DNA of 64,000 bases from Bacteroidales bacterium. Lineage in GTDB: Bacteria; Bacteroidota; Bacteroidia; Bacteroidales; UBA932. Below are positions 53,761 through 61,660 of this stretch, piece after piece (within the stretch, counting starts at the first letter, position 1; every line of letters starts with the position of its first letter). The stretch lies in NCBI GenBank assembly GCA_017557535.1, contig JAFYYM010000077.1, forward strand, positions 1 to 64,000, given 5' to 3'. The notes under the pieces were generated by a model. It searched no databases. It was not told where the DNA came from and saw nothing but the letters and a program-made list of their open reading frames with translations. A program made the position numbers and the translations under genes.

Positions 53761-55485
53761 TTATATCCCTATTTCGGAGGCACCGGCCAAAGCCTCTTTC
53801 TGAATCTTTATGAAATCCGGATCCTCGGGGGAATGACCCTTCATATAGACAAGGGTGGCTCCTTGTTTAAGAAGCTCGTCTTGCAATGTGGGGATGTCGA
53901 CATCCTGGACAGATGTCCCCTTCTCTATAGCGAGCGCAGCTGCGGTGCCGGCAGCTTGCCCGAGCGCCATCCAACAAGGCTCCATCCTTAGAGTAGAGAA
54001 GCCGGTATGGGATCCCGACACAGGTACAGGGAACAGAAGATTAGATATCTCCTTAGGTACTATCACACCATAAGGCACATTGTAAGGCACTGTACGGTAG
54101 GACAGGAATCCCTCAAGATGAATCCTGCCGGGCTCGCGTTTGTGGTGGGCATGGGAATCCAGCGCATAATGGCTGGCCGTTATGGCATCTCTATGCAAGG
54201 GGCCCCGGTCTGTAGGTGGCTCAGCGTCATTGGCCGTGAAAAAATACATACCCTCAAATCTTCTACCTTCCCTAACATAGACCTGACGGGGGAAATTATC
54301 ATTATCAGTGTACTCATCAGCGGCGAAACCCCAACCATTGACCTCCTCACGGAAGCTGGCGGGAACAGCCTCATCATTAGCGGCGAACCAAAACAGTCCT
54401 TCGGTGTATTCCCGGAGTCGTTCGGCGAAAGCGTCCCTCCATTCCCACGAAGCGGTAGGCCACTGCCAGTTCTCCTCGGGCAAGTCTGTTGAGATGAAAG
54501 CCATATGCTGGTTGTTGGCATCAGTCTTGTCATTGGGAAGCTTCACCATGTTCGTCACCTTAGCGACGCCCCAGCGGTCATCGGGAATCGTGGTCCTTCC
54601 GCCTGAAAGGATGGTCTTCTTATTCTCTTCCCTCTGTTTATCAGTTACTTCCATACTAGCGACTCCTGTGTGATAGCCATAAAGGATATCATCGACCAGC
54701 GATACATATTCCTCACGATTGTAGTTGTCCGGCTTCCGGAACGGAACCATATTATCCTTGTTCCTTGTGAGACAGAGACGATAATTGTAAGCCTGGATAG
54801 TAGTGTCTCCTTCATAGGTGGTACCTTCCCCAACAGGACCTCCCCAGTATTTATAAACTTTACCGGCAATAGGCTCATTGAACTCTTCCATGCCTTCACG
54901 ACCAACCTTGAACGGTACTCCGGCAGCGGCGGCCAAATCCCCTTCGTAAGTGGCATCCACAAACACTTTTCCTCGGTAAACTTCTGTTTTCCCGGTTTCC
55001 CTGTTGAGTATTTTAATAGACACTATCCTATGGCCGTCCATCTTAATATTGGCCGATTGGCAGTCAAACTGTCTCATGGTCAGCACGGTCACATTCGGAC
55101 ATTCCGAAAGCATCTCGAAGAAGATTTCAGCAGCCACGCTCGGCTCGAAATGATATCCAGATGAGCAATCTCCAACCTGCTGGGAATCAGCACCGTACTC
55201 ATTGACATAATGGTCCTTTACCCGATTGACGAACTCCAGGAACAATCCTGTCGTAGCCCCGCGGGTAGCGATGTCAGTAGCGCCAAGACCATTAGCGGGC
55301 AAACCTCCGACAACCTTGGTCCTCTCTAAAACAAGCACAGATTTCCCCATTCTTGAGGCGGAGATAGCGGACATGATTCCACCGGGGGTGCCACCAACAA
55401 CAACCAAATCGTAATCACTGGTACAAGAAATCAAAAGAGATGCGGTGACTACCAGCGAGATAGCTAAAGAAAACCGTGCTTTCAT
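53761..55485 (-). CDS. FAD-dependent oxidoreductase lipoprotein (PF12831-type)
   Basis: 574 residues from ATG 55485. Lipobox LLISC (Cys21). FAD-binding motif VVVGGTPGGIMSAISASRMG and GGLPANGLGATDIATRGAT, followed by DATYEGDLAAAAGVPFKVGREG and LFPVPVSGSHTGFSTLRMEPCW, shared with the 45-47 kb paralogue. It lacks that protein's C-terminal beta domain. It lies 23 bases upstream of the sigma gene, so the regulatory genes are flanked by FAD enzymes. A surface oxidase or dehydrogenase of the imported ligand is the natural guess. Confidence 0.82.
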   Translation of the reverse strand: MKARFSLAISLVVTASLLISCTSDYDLVVVGGTPGGIMSAISASRMGKSVLVLERTKVVGGLPANGLGATDIATRGATTGLFLEFVNRVKDHYVNEYGADSQQVGDCSSGYHFEPSVAAEIFFEMLSECPNVTVLTMRQFDCQSANIKMDGHRIVSIKILNRETGKTEVYRGKVFVDATYEGDLAAAAGVPFKVGREGMEEFNEPIAGKVYKYWGGPVGEGTTYEGDTTIQAYNYRLCLTRNKDNMVPFRKPDNYNREEYVSLVDDILYGYHTGVASMEVTDKQREENKKTILSGGRTTIPDDRWGVAKVTNMVKLPNDKTDANNQHMAFISTDLPEENWQWPTASWEWRDAFAERLREYTEGLFWFAANDEAVPASFREEVNGWGFAADEYTDNDNFPRQVYVREGRRFEGMYFFTANDAEPPTDRGPLHRDAITASHYALDSHAHHKREPGRIHLEGFLSYRTVPYNVPYGVIVPKEISNLLFPVPVSGSHTGFSTLRMEPCWMALGQAAGTAAALAIEKGTSVQDVDIPTLQDELLKQGATLVYMKGHSPEDPDFIKIQKEALAGASEIGI

Positions 55486-55584
55486 AAGTATTGGCAAAAC
55501 AGATTACTATTATTAAATAATACAAGCTAAATGTATAATCCGTTAAATAGAAGTCTGCTTTAGTGATATTGGAAATGACAATCC

Positions 55585-56637
55585 CTACGGGCAGGTGGTG
55601 ACCGGATTGGCGCAAAGCCTTTCGGACTCAATCCAACCAGAAAGCTTGCCCCATTTGACTTTCACCCAGGAAGCATCTTCAGTCATGTCAACAGGATGGA
55701 CAAGAGCCTCCTGTTCCGTTATCTTGCCGACCAGTTTGGCGGTCTTGGAAGGAGAAGCATACAGCGGCTCATCCTTTCCGTCATAATTACGAAGACTTAT
55801 TCCCAGCACTGAATGATGTATCCAAGCCTCACCGCCTTCCTCGACAAGTTCCACGTCATCATTCTCCACCGTTGTGACGCATTCCGCGAAGATTCTCCAC
55901 CATCCATCAGTGGGTTGGTAGACATCCAGCATATAGTCCTCGTCAGGACTCAACTTGCATAGCAATGAGCCATTCGGGGCTGTACGGATATTAGTCGGGC
56001 TACTGTCCACTATGAAACATGCGACGGATGGCACCACATGTATATCCAGCTCGAAATTCCCATCACCGTCATAACGCAAGTATGCCGGCTCAGGTAAATG
56101 AGAGACATATGCCGTTATATCCTTCCCGGTCTGGGGCAGATGGTAACTCATGAATGGCACCTCCAAATTATAAAAGCTATTGTCCAGATCAGGCTCCAGC
56201 ATCCCGGTGTCTGGGTTGTAGTTGTATAGCATCAGCAGCGGGATCTCCTCCTCATAAACATTCAACATGTTGACAGCCACTAGTTTCCGTCCGTCTTTCC
56301 GATTCCAGTAGCACATCTCCATCCTGACAGTCCCGTCGCTGATAAAATCGAGGCTGCAGTAGCCATTCTTGCGATCAAGCACGAATTCGTTCACATCCTC
56401 GTTCACCCTGCCCGGGTTATCCAACTGGGCTTTAAGCTCGTCCATCAGGCTATTCCCTCGAAGAGTCTTGGCGAAAGCGTATGCGAACTCAGCTATACCG
56501 ATCTTCCCTTTGACTTGGGGTACCTCCAATGAAGATTTGGACCATTCCTCCCTGATTTTGTGGATAGTAAGTTCCTGGGCACCTGCAGACAGAACGCAGA
56601 GCAACAGCGAGGCAATTGAGATGATAAGTTTTTTCAT
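55585..56637 (-). CDS. Secreted protein with SH3-like domain, unknown function
   Basis: 350 residues. Signal peptide (MKKLIISIASLLLCVLSAGAQ). An N-terminal region with ISDGTVRMEMCYWNRKDG, then an SH3-type beta barrel (SPTNIRTAPNGSLLCKLSPD, about residue 215 on) and possibly a second SH3-like unit (ASPSKTAKLVGKITEQEALV, DASWVKVKWGKLSGWIESER). Bacterial SH3 domains often bind cell wall peptides. It is probably the last gene of a unit with glycerate kinase and the GH63-like gene. Function not known. Confidence 0.65.
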   Translation of the reverse strand: MKKLIISIASLLLCVLSAGAQELTIHKIREEWSKSSLEVPQVKGKIGIAEFAYAFAKTLRGNSLMDELKAQLDNPGRVNEDVNEFVLDRKNGYCSLDFISDGTVRMEMCYWNRKDGRKLVAVNMLNVYEEEIPLLMLYNYNPDTGMLEPDLDNSFYNLEVPFMSYHLPQTGKDITAYVSHLPEPAYLRYDGDGNFELDIHVVPSVACFIVDSSPTNIRTAPNGSLLCKLSPDEDYMLDVYQPTDGWWRIFAECVTTVENDDVELVEEGGEAWIHHSVLGISLRNYDGKDEPLYASPSKTAKLVGKITEQEALVHPVDMTEDASWVKVKWGKLSGWIESERLCANPVTTCP

Positions 56638-56679
56638 AACTGTTAATAATATGAAATCTACGTGATTAATATAACAAAT

Positions 56680-57702
56680 CTACACGAGAAAGTGGATGGC
56701 CGCATGGGATATATTTTTCCTGGCCACCTCCGGCCTAACCGCCTCAGAGGCCGGGACACTGTCAGGCGTAACCTGGATAACCCCGGAGAATCCTGCCGCG
56801 ATCAAGCTTTCCTCATCCTGGATCCTCCCAGATAGGAGATAGACTGGAACTCCCCTGCTTCTTCTCAGCACTCCCACCGGGACTTTTCCGGAAAGGGTCT
56901 GCTTGTCAGAAGTTCCTTCCCCCGTGATAATAAAGTCAGCATCAATCACTTCCTCATCAAACCCCACAAGATTCAGCACTGCGTCTATTCCGGAAAGCAG
57001 CTCCGCTCCAAAGTAAGCGTGAAGAGCTCCCCCAAGTCCTCCGGCGGCCCCAGTCCGAGGCATCAGGGAAATATCAACCCCAGTCTCGGAACAAATCCGT
57101 CCCGCCTGAATTTCCATCCGCTTCTCCAGCTCTTCAACCATCTGTGGATCAGCGCCTTTCTGCGGAGCAAAGACTCTTGCGGCCCCTCTTATTCCGATGA
57201 ATGGATTATCCACATCGCAAAGGGCTTTTATCTTGACTCCTGACGCTATATTACTAAGACCTGGAACGCTCATCATCCCCTCTCCCCCATCGCAGGTAGC
57301 GGAGCCGCCAAGACCGATCAGCAACTCTTCACATCCGCTTTGGATAGCAGCGACAATCAACTCCCCGACTCCTTTACTGGTGGCGATAAGAGGATTTCTT
57401 TTTCCCCTCGGCACAAGATTCAATCCGCAAGCCGACGCCACGTCCAGGATCGCTGTCTTCCCCACTTTCCCGAACCGAGCTTCAACGGTCTCGCCCATCG
57501 GCCCGGAGACCTTTACTGGAACCAATTCACCACCAAGGGATTCCGTCACTATTTCAGCCATCCCTTCTCCCCCGTCGGAGAGAGGAACTTGCCTGACCTC
57601 AGCGTCAGGAATGACTGAATATATCCCCTCCGAGATAGCGGAAGCGACCTCTCTCGCACCTAAACACTCCTTGAAAGAATCCGGAGCTACGACAATCTTC
57701 AT
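56680..57702 (-). CDS. Glycerate kinase, class I
   Basis: 340 residues of PF02595. Motifs: MKIVVAPDSFKECLGA, VPLSDGGEGMAEI, ACGLNLVPRGKRNPLIATSK, GLGGSATCDGGEGMM, GADPQMVEELE and DFIITGEGTSDKQTLSGK. It phosphorylates D-glycerate for entry to glycolysis, as 2- or 3-phosphoglycerate. It is shorter than the usual 375-380 residues; about 30 are missing after GGSATCDGGEG, before the SNIASGVKIKALCDV segment. It begins four bases after the GH63-like gene. Confidence 0.85.
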   Translation of the reverse strand: MKIVVAPDSFKECLGAREVASAISEGIYSVIPDAEVRQVPLSDGGEGMAEIVTESLGGELVPVKVSGPMGETVEARFGKVGKTAILDVASACGLNLVPRGKRNPLIATSKGVGELIVAAIQSGCEELLIGLGGSATCDGGEGMMSVPGLSNIASGVKIKALCDVDNPFIGIRGAARVFAPQKGADPQMVEELEKRMEIQAGRICSETGVDISLMPRTGAAGGLGGALHAYFGAELLSGIDAVLNLVGFDEEVIDADFIITGEGTSDKQTLSGKVPVGVLRRSRGVPVYLLSGRIQDEESLIAAGFSGVIQVTPDSVPASEAVRPEVARKNISHAAIHFLV

Positions 57703-57706
57703 ATTC

Positions 57707-59617
57707 TCAAGAATCCAGCAAGGCCATGAAACCCAGAAGCGCTCCCCAATGGTAGAAGGTGTCGCAACTGCTGCGGTCTCCTCCCTCTCCGGTTATCGCG
57801 TTCCAATTCTCGTAGATATAACCTTTTTCATTCCAACCCATAAGCATCAACCTCACGGATTTGTCGATGAAAGCCTTGCGGACAGACTCGTCTGGATAAT
57901 TCCTAAGGCCAAGATAAACCAGGAAGTTGGTGGGGCCCCAGATGCGTCCACGCCAATAATCCTGCTGTTGGAAAGCCGGGTCATTCCTGGGGCTCATGGG
58001 GATAACCCACTCTCCCCAGAACTCATTCTCATTCAGAAGGTGTTCCTCAACGATTCGCCTTGCCTGCTCCTTGGTAACCGCCCCAGCTAACAAAACATAG
58101 AAATTCGTTGCGGAGGTACGGCGGTTGAATTCCCCGGTCTCTGTGTTGATGTTGTAGAACATCCCGTCTTCCTCACACCAGAAACGCTGGATGTTTTTGC
58201 GGAAGAACTCAGCTCTTTTCCGCAATTCCTTGGCATCCTGCTTGTGGCCCAGCTCCTTGGCGATGAGGGCGAGGTGCTCGCAGTCCATAACATACATCGA
58301 AGTCAGGCCCACATCCTGAAGGTTCAGCTGTCCGGTCTCGGGATTGATCTTTACCCCATCGTACATTGAGGAATTGTCAAGACCGCTTTCCAGAATAGCG
58401 TGGTTGGTGCTGCCGGTCCCGCGCTCGCCGAGGCGGATACGCTTGACATTACTTCCCCAGCAAAGGAGTCCATCAGTTTGACGGGCCTCGATCCACCACC
58501 TGTTCCAAGTCAGCAACCTGGGGTACAACAGTTCCAGAAGCCATTTTTCCTTGAACTGGCTGTAGATATTCCACACAGCCATTGACCCTACCGGCGGCTG
58601 GGAACAGTCGGCGGTCAAGCTGTTGTGGTCGCTGCGGGACTTGGGTACGAAACCGCACTGGTCCACGGACTTGGTCATCTCCACGACATTGCTGTAGGCC
58701 AGTTCCCGGCTCACCCGGGAAGCCATGAATGACGCGAAATACGTGTCCCAGTCGAAAAGGACATATCCGCCATAATCCTGAACCATACTCCAGCGGAGGT
58801 TCCAATTCCTGCTAACCGGTGTCACCACGATATCATCTCCCGGATCGTAAATTGTGTCCCAGCTAAGGATGCTGTGGATGGCCCTGTAAAGTTCCTTGTT
58901 CTGGCCATAAGAGGCGCAGACTTCCTCCTCGAACACCCGTTTCTTCTCATTGAGAATCATCTCCGCCTCATTCACATTGAGGGGATCACCAGTGTAGATG
59001 AGAATAGGGCTTCCAGACTTGCAGAAATAGCTTCCATCCTGAAAACAAAGGCCTTCACCTAAGATCCCGCCAGCCATGCTGACATGCTTGTCCCTGGTCT
59101 CGAAACGGAAGGATGATTTCTCATCAAGCGTCAGCCTGTCCCTACCGGTGATGCTGTTCGCGTTCGGCCAGGCATATTCAGGTTTGATCCTGATCATTCC
59201 TTTCTGGTCAGTGTTCTCATCGGTCGGGGTGACAAGCATAAGAAGCCTGTCTCCATCTGAAGTGGAGCGCAACTTGACGGAGACTCCGTGCCAGGTGGCA
59301 TCCACTTCTGAATATGAGTTATCAAACACATGGTCATAAGGATGGACATAAGCAGCATCCTGCCTCGGGTTTCCGGCCCTGAGGTCTTCAGCCACCTCTC
59401 CTTTGGCATCGACCAGTGCCAGTTTCACGGAGAATGCTTCCGGAAGGTATAGCTGGGTGAACATGCTTCGTGTGTCCCAGGTATTCCATCCTGTCCTCAG
59501 GCTGTCAAGCATCCTATAATAATTCCGGACCGGTTCCAGGTCGCCATTTCTTGTTTTAGCACCAGCGACCGGCATGATGGCGCAGATCAATAGTGTCAGG
59601 AACAAAGTCTTTTTCAT
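57707..59617 (-). CDS. GH63/mannosylglycerate-hydrolase-like (MGH1-type) secreted enzyme
   Basis: 636 residues from ATG 59617 (MKKTLFLTLLICAIMPVAGA, signal peptide). An N-terminal beta domain (about 30-240) is followed by an (alpha/alpha)6 barrel with GH63/MGH1 motifs: GYVLFDWDTYFASFMASR (an Asp/Glu site), GFVPKSRSDHNSLTADCSQP, YDGVKINPETGQLNLQDVGL, WCEEDGMFYNI and QQDYWRGRIWGPTNFLVYLG. MGH enzymes hydrolyse mannosylglycerate or glucosylglycerate. Its neighbour is glycerate kinase at four bases, which fits release of glycerate. Other alpha-glucosidases share the fold, so the substrate is inference. Confidence 0.75.
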   Translation of the reverse strand: MKKTLFLTLLICAIMPVAGAKTRNGDLEPVRNYYRMLDSLRTGWNTWDTRSMFTQLYLPEAFSVKLALVDAKGEVAEDLRAGNPRQDAAYVHPYDHVFDNSYSEVDATWHGVSVKLRSTSDGDRLLMLVTPTDENTDQKGMIRIKPEYAWPNANSITGRDRLTLDEKSSFRFETRDKHVSMAGGILGEGLCFQDGSYFCKSGSPILIYTGDPLNVNEAEMILNEKKRVFEEEVCASYGQNKELYRAIHSILSWDTIYDPGDDIVVTPVSRNWNLRWSMVQDYGGYVLFDWDTYFASFMASRVSRELAYSNVVEMTKSVDQCGFVPKSRSDHNSLTADCSQPPVGSMAVWNIYSQFKEKWLLELLYPRLLTWNRWWIEARQTDGLLCWGSNVKRIRLGERGTGSTNHAILESGLDNSSMYDGVKINPETGQLNLQDVGLTSMYVMDCEHLALIAKELGHKQDAKELRKRAEFFRKNIQRFWCEEDGMFYNINTETGEFNRRTSATNFYVLLAGAVTKEQARRIVEEHLLNENEFWGEWVIPMSPRNDPAFQQQDYWRGRIWGPTNFLVYLGLRNYPDESVRKAFIDKSVRLMLMGWNEKGYIYENWNAITGEGGDRSSCDTFYHWGALLGFMALLDS

Positions 59618-59684
59618 GATTATCAGCAGTGTTGTTTTTACCCTATGACAAAAATACTCTTTTTCATGGATAATCCAACATTGG

Positions 59685-59796
59685 CGGGCAAGGTCGATTT
59701 TTAGGCTTGGGACCTTGCCCGGGGAATCGGCACGTGACACGGCTAGAAGGCCCATCTTACAGGCACGGTCCCCGACACAAAACTCGACCTTGCCCG
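59685..59796. repeat. Inverted and direct copies of a GACCTTGCCCG element upstream of the mobile unit
   Basis: Three copies: CGGGCAAGGTCGA (59685-59697, inverted), GACCTTGCCCG (59711-59721) and TCGACCTTGCCCG (59784-59796). The first two can form a 10-bp hairpin. Between them and the third lies GGCACGGTCCCCGACAC (59762-59777), an imperfect palindrome-like motif matched in inverted form downstream of the transposase. No gene is seen in 59618-59878. Confidence 0.65.
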
Positions 59797-59878
59797 AAAA
59801 ATGGGGAAAAAGACACGCAATGTTGCTGTTCTTCCCGCTGAAATCTTTATCTTAGCTGAACAATAAACGACTTGAATT

Positions 59879-60232
59879 ATGAAAAAGATTCTTGAAGTAC
59901 TCCGTTACGGAAATGGCGACATCATTTTCAAGACAGATGTCGATCCCCTGAAGAACCCCGATGAGATTAACAACATCCTGATCCAGACCATGATGTCCAT
60001 GGCCACAAAGCTATGGGGAGGCAATGAGCAGGCGGTTTTGGCCATGATCAGAGTGCTTTCTATAGCCGACCTTGCACTGAGCGTCAACAGAAAAGAAATG
60101 ATTCGCTGGCTTGACAGGGAGTCCGGAAACCTGTACAAGGCATTTCAGGATGCGAATGCGGCTTTTCAAAAAGATGGAGGCAAAATCATGACATTCGGCC
60201 CTGGAGTCATGCCTCCAAAGACAAAAAGCTGA
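59879..60232 (+). CDS. 117-residue protein of unknown function, first gene of the transposase unit
   Basis: 117 residues, no signal or membrane segment, mostly helical by appearance (NNILIQTMMSMATKLWGGNE, VNRKEMIRWLDRES) with a Gly/Pro-rich tail (GPGVMPPKTKS). Not recognised. It ends two bases before the transposase start (TGA, two bases, ATG), so the two are translated together. A TATCTTAG element at about 59849-59856 may be the -7 box. It could be a DNA-binding or regulatory partner of the transposase. Confidence 0.6.
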   Translation: MKKILEVLRYGNGDIIFKTDVDPLKNPDEINNILIQTMMSMATKLWGGNEQAVLAMIRVLSIADLALSVNRKEMIRWLDRESGNLYKAFQDANAAFQKDGGKIMTFGPGVMPPKTKS

Positions 60233-60234
60233 AC

Positions 60235-61167
60235 ATGAGACGGACTGTTCCCAGACAGATGCCTGACGGCAGCGTCAGGTATGTCCAGCCATATCATGTG
60301 AGCATGGAAGGCCAGGAAAAGGTAGTTCTCTGCCGGGATGCCGAAGACTACGACGCCATGGTCAAGATCATCTGCGTATGTGCCAGAAGGAAAAACGTGA
60401 TAGTTATCATCTACACGGTAGTGTCTAATCACAGTCATGCCGCCATCCTGGCGGTTTGCCAAGAGGATGCCGATGCTTTCTGCGAAGAGATCAAAAGGAT
60501 GTATTCCATGTGGTTCAGCCGGAAATATGGGAGAACAGGTGTGATGAAGCAGGTCGATGTCAAAGCCCTATTATTAGACAGCGAATGGTATACCCGTAAC
60601 GCTCTCGCTTACGTGCCTAGGAATGCGCTGGACAATGGATGTAATGTCGATGAATATCCTTGGTCAGGTTATCGGGCGATGTTTTCTGGCAAGTCACCTA
60701 CCGGTTGCCCTGTCGCCTCAATGAGCAAGGAGGACTGTAGATTTGTCATGCACACTGGTGACAAGCTGAATGATGTCCCTTGGCTGGTGGATGATGAAGG
60801 CCGGCTAATTCCCAAGAGTGTCTGCGACTATTACTATCTGGAACAGGCCTTTGAGCACGACCAGGCTTTCTTTCTAAAGACAATAGGTGGTCAGAATTCA
60901 GCGGAAATGAAACACAAGCTTATTGATGCTCCTCGGAACAGGCTGACGGACAACGAGTTCCTCAAGATTGCCGAGGAAACGAGCCTTCGGTGGTTTTCGT
61001 CAAACATCGACCAGGATTCCATCGAGCGAAAGACCCGTCTGATCCCCTATCTTTTCAGGACAGTCAGGACTACCGTACCACAGCTCTCCAGAGTATTCGG
61101 GCTCTCCCGGGAAGCCGTTTCACGCATCCTCAGCCGCCCCAAACCCACCTTTCCTGGGAAGGTCTGA
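60235..61167 (+). CDS. Y1/RAYT-type (REP-associated tyrosine) transposase
   Basis: 310 residues. HUH motif in TVVSNHSHAAILA (His66, His68), probable catalytic Tyr90 in IKRMYSMWFSRKYGRTG, and an insertion-rich middle (YTRNALAYVPRNALDNG). The C-terminal tail has a helix-turn-helix (VPQLSRVFGLSREAVSRILS) as in many RAYTs. Such proteins process single-stranded palindromes (REP elements) and are usually single-copy. Flanking palindromic motifs support this. No TnpB is present, so it is not a full IS605 element. Confidence 0.8.
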   Translation: MRRTVPRQMPDGSVRYVQPYHVSMEGQEKVVLCRDAEDYDAMVKIICVCARRKNVIVIIYTVVSNHSHAAILAVCQEDADAFCEEIKRMYSMWFSRKYGRTGVMKQVDVKALLLDSEWYTRNALAYVPRNALDNGCNVDEYPWSGYRAMFSGKSPTGCPVASMSKEDCRFVMHTGDKLNDVPWLVDDEGRLIPKSVCDYYYLEQAFEHDQAFFLKTIGGQNSAEMKHKLIDAPRNRLTDNEFLKIAEETSLRWFSSNIDQDSIERKTRLIPYLFRTVRTTVPQLSRVFGLSREAVSRILSRPKPTFPGKV

Positions 61168-61207
61168 TTTTGTGCCTGGTACCACTTTAATTCGACTTTG
61201 CCCGAAA
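61168..61207 (+). repeat. Downstream end of the RAYT unit
   Basis: TTTTGTGCCTGGTACC contains the motif GTGCCTGGTACC (61172-61183), and TCGACTTTGCCCGAAA (61192-61207) repeats the upstream end. Their order mirrors the upstream flank. Confidence 0.55.
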
Positions 61208-61213
61208 CAAGGT

Positions 61214-61367
61214 AGGGCTACATGTAAAGCCAGGCGGAAAGCGGTAGTCAGAGCGGCAAGTCGGAGCGAAGCGACCAGAGGGAGTTTGAGGGATACTTCC
61301 CTCAATGAATAATAGGCCCTTCAGGGCTACAAGTAAAGCCAGGCAAAATGCCTGGCTTTACTTGTAG
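61214..61367. repeat. REP-like palindrome cluster between the RAYT gene and tRNA-Arg
   Basis: AGGGCTACATGTAAAGCCAGGC (61214-61235) recurs at 61323-61344 with one mismatch. Between them are TGAGGGA/TCCCTCA, AGGCCCT/AGGGCT hairpins and a GGAGCGAAGCGACC core similar to that at 17.79 kb. The final repeat is part of an 18-bp perfect hairpin that reaches into the tRNA. Confidence 0.6.
61327..61367 (-). terminator. 18-bp perfect hairpin at the 3' end of tRNA-Arg
   Basis: CTACAAGTAAAGCCAGGC (61327-61344) is the exact inverted complement of 61350-61367, with a five-base loop. On the minus strand it lies at once after the tRNA and includes its last three bases, so it may terminate or guide processing of the transcript. 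No T run follows. Confidence 0.5.
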
Positions 61368-61436
61368 TCCCTAGTGGAATCGAACCACTATTTAAGGTTT
61401 AGGAAACCTCCGTTCTATCCGTTGAACTAAGGGACC
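61365..61436 (-). tRNA. tRNA-Arg, anticodon CCT
   Basis: 72 bases that fold as a complete cloverleaf: acceptor GGTCCCT/AGGGACT, D arm GTTC/GAAC, anticodon stem GAGGT/ACCTT with loop TTCCTAA, T arm AGTGG/CCACT with TTCGATT, discriminator A. The anticodon CCT (34-36) reads AGG, so it is tRNA-Arg. CCA is not encoded. It lies 19 bases after rpmF on the same strand and probably comes from that transcript. Confidence 0.93.
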
Positions 61437-61455
61437 AACTTAACCTCTAGAAGAA

Positions 61456-61638
61456 CTACTCGACGTTCTTCTCAATGATCTGACGACCTCTGTAATAGCC
61501 GCACTCAGGGCAAACGTGATGATACATCACAGTGGCGCCGCAGTTAGGGCATGTTGACAGGGTCGGAACCTTCGCGAAGTCATGAGTCCTTCTCTTGTCC
61601 CTTCTCGCTTTGGAGACCTTGTGTTTCGGATGTGCCAT
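61456..61638 (-). CDS. rpmF: 50S ribosomal protein L32
   Basis: 60 residues. Basic N-terminus MAHPKHKVSKARRDKRRTHD and the zinc ribbon CPNCG...CPECG. It is the usual partner of the DUF177 (YceD) gene, which lies 22 bases upstream, and is followed by tRNA-Arg. Confidence 0.96.
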   Translation of the reverse strand: MAHPKHKVSKARRDKRRTHDFAKVPTLSTCPNCGATVMYHHVCPECGYYRGRQIIEKNVE

Positions 61639-61660
61639 AATTAATATTCTTTAAATTTTA

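Larger units (their letters stand above)
59685..61204 (+). mobile_element. RAYT/IS200-like unit: unknown gene, transposase and flanking repeats
   Basis: Bounds are set by TCGACCTTGCCCGAAA (59784-59799) and its near copy TCGACTTTGCCCGAAA (61192-61207), 15 of 16 bases identical, with an inverted copy at 59685. The pair of palindromes GGCACGGTCCCCGACACAAAA (upstream) and TTTTGTGCCTGGTACC (downstream, 61168-61183) are inverted relatives. Together the signs suggest a small element of about 1.4-1.5 kb, though target-site copies were not identified. Confidence 0.5.

Noticed and set aside
57197-58090. 297-residue plus-strand frame
   Set aside because: Antisense to glycerate kinase and the GH63-like gene; low-complexity Pro/Ser-rich translation.
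59618-59755. N-terminal extension of the GH63-like gene
   Set aside because: ATG 59617 begins a clean signal peptide; the extension is charged and would destroy it.
59685-61207. Complete IS200/IS605 element
   Set aside because: There is no tnpB, and the transposase resembles RAYT with a C-terminal helix-turn-helix.
61168-61436. Attachment site of an integrated island at the tRNA
   Set aside because: No integrase or tRNA 3' duplicate is seen; the repeats belong to the palindrome cluster.
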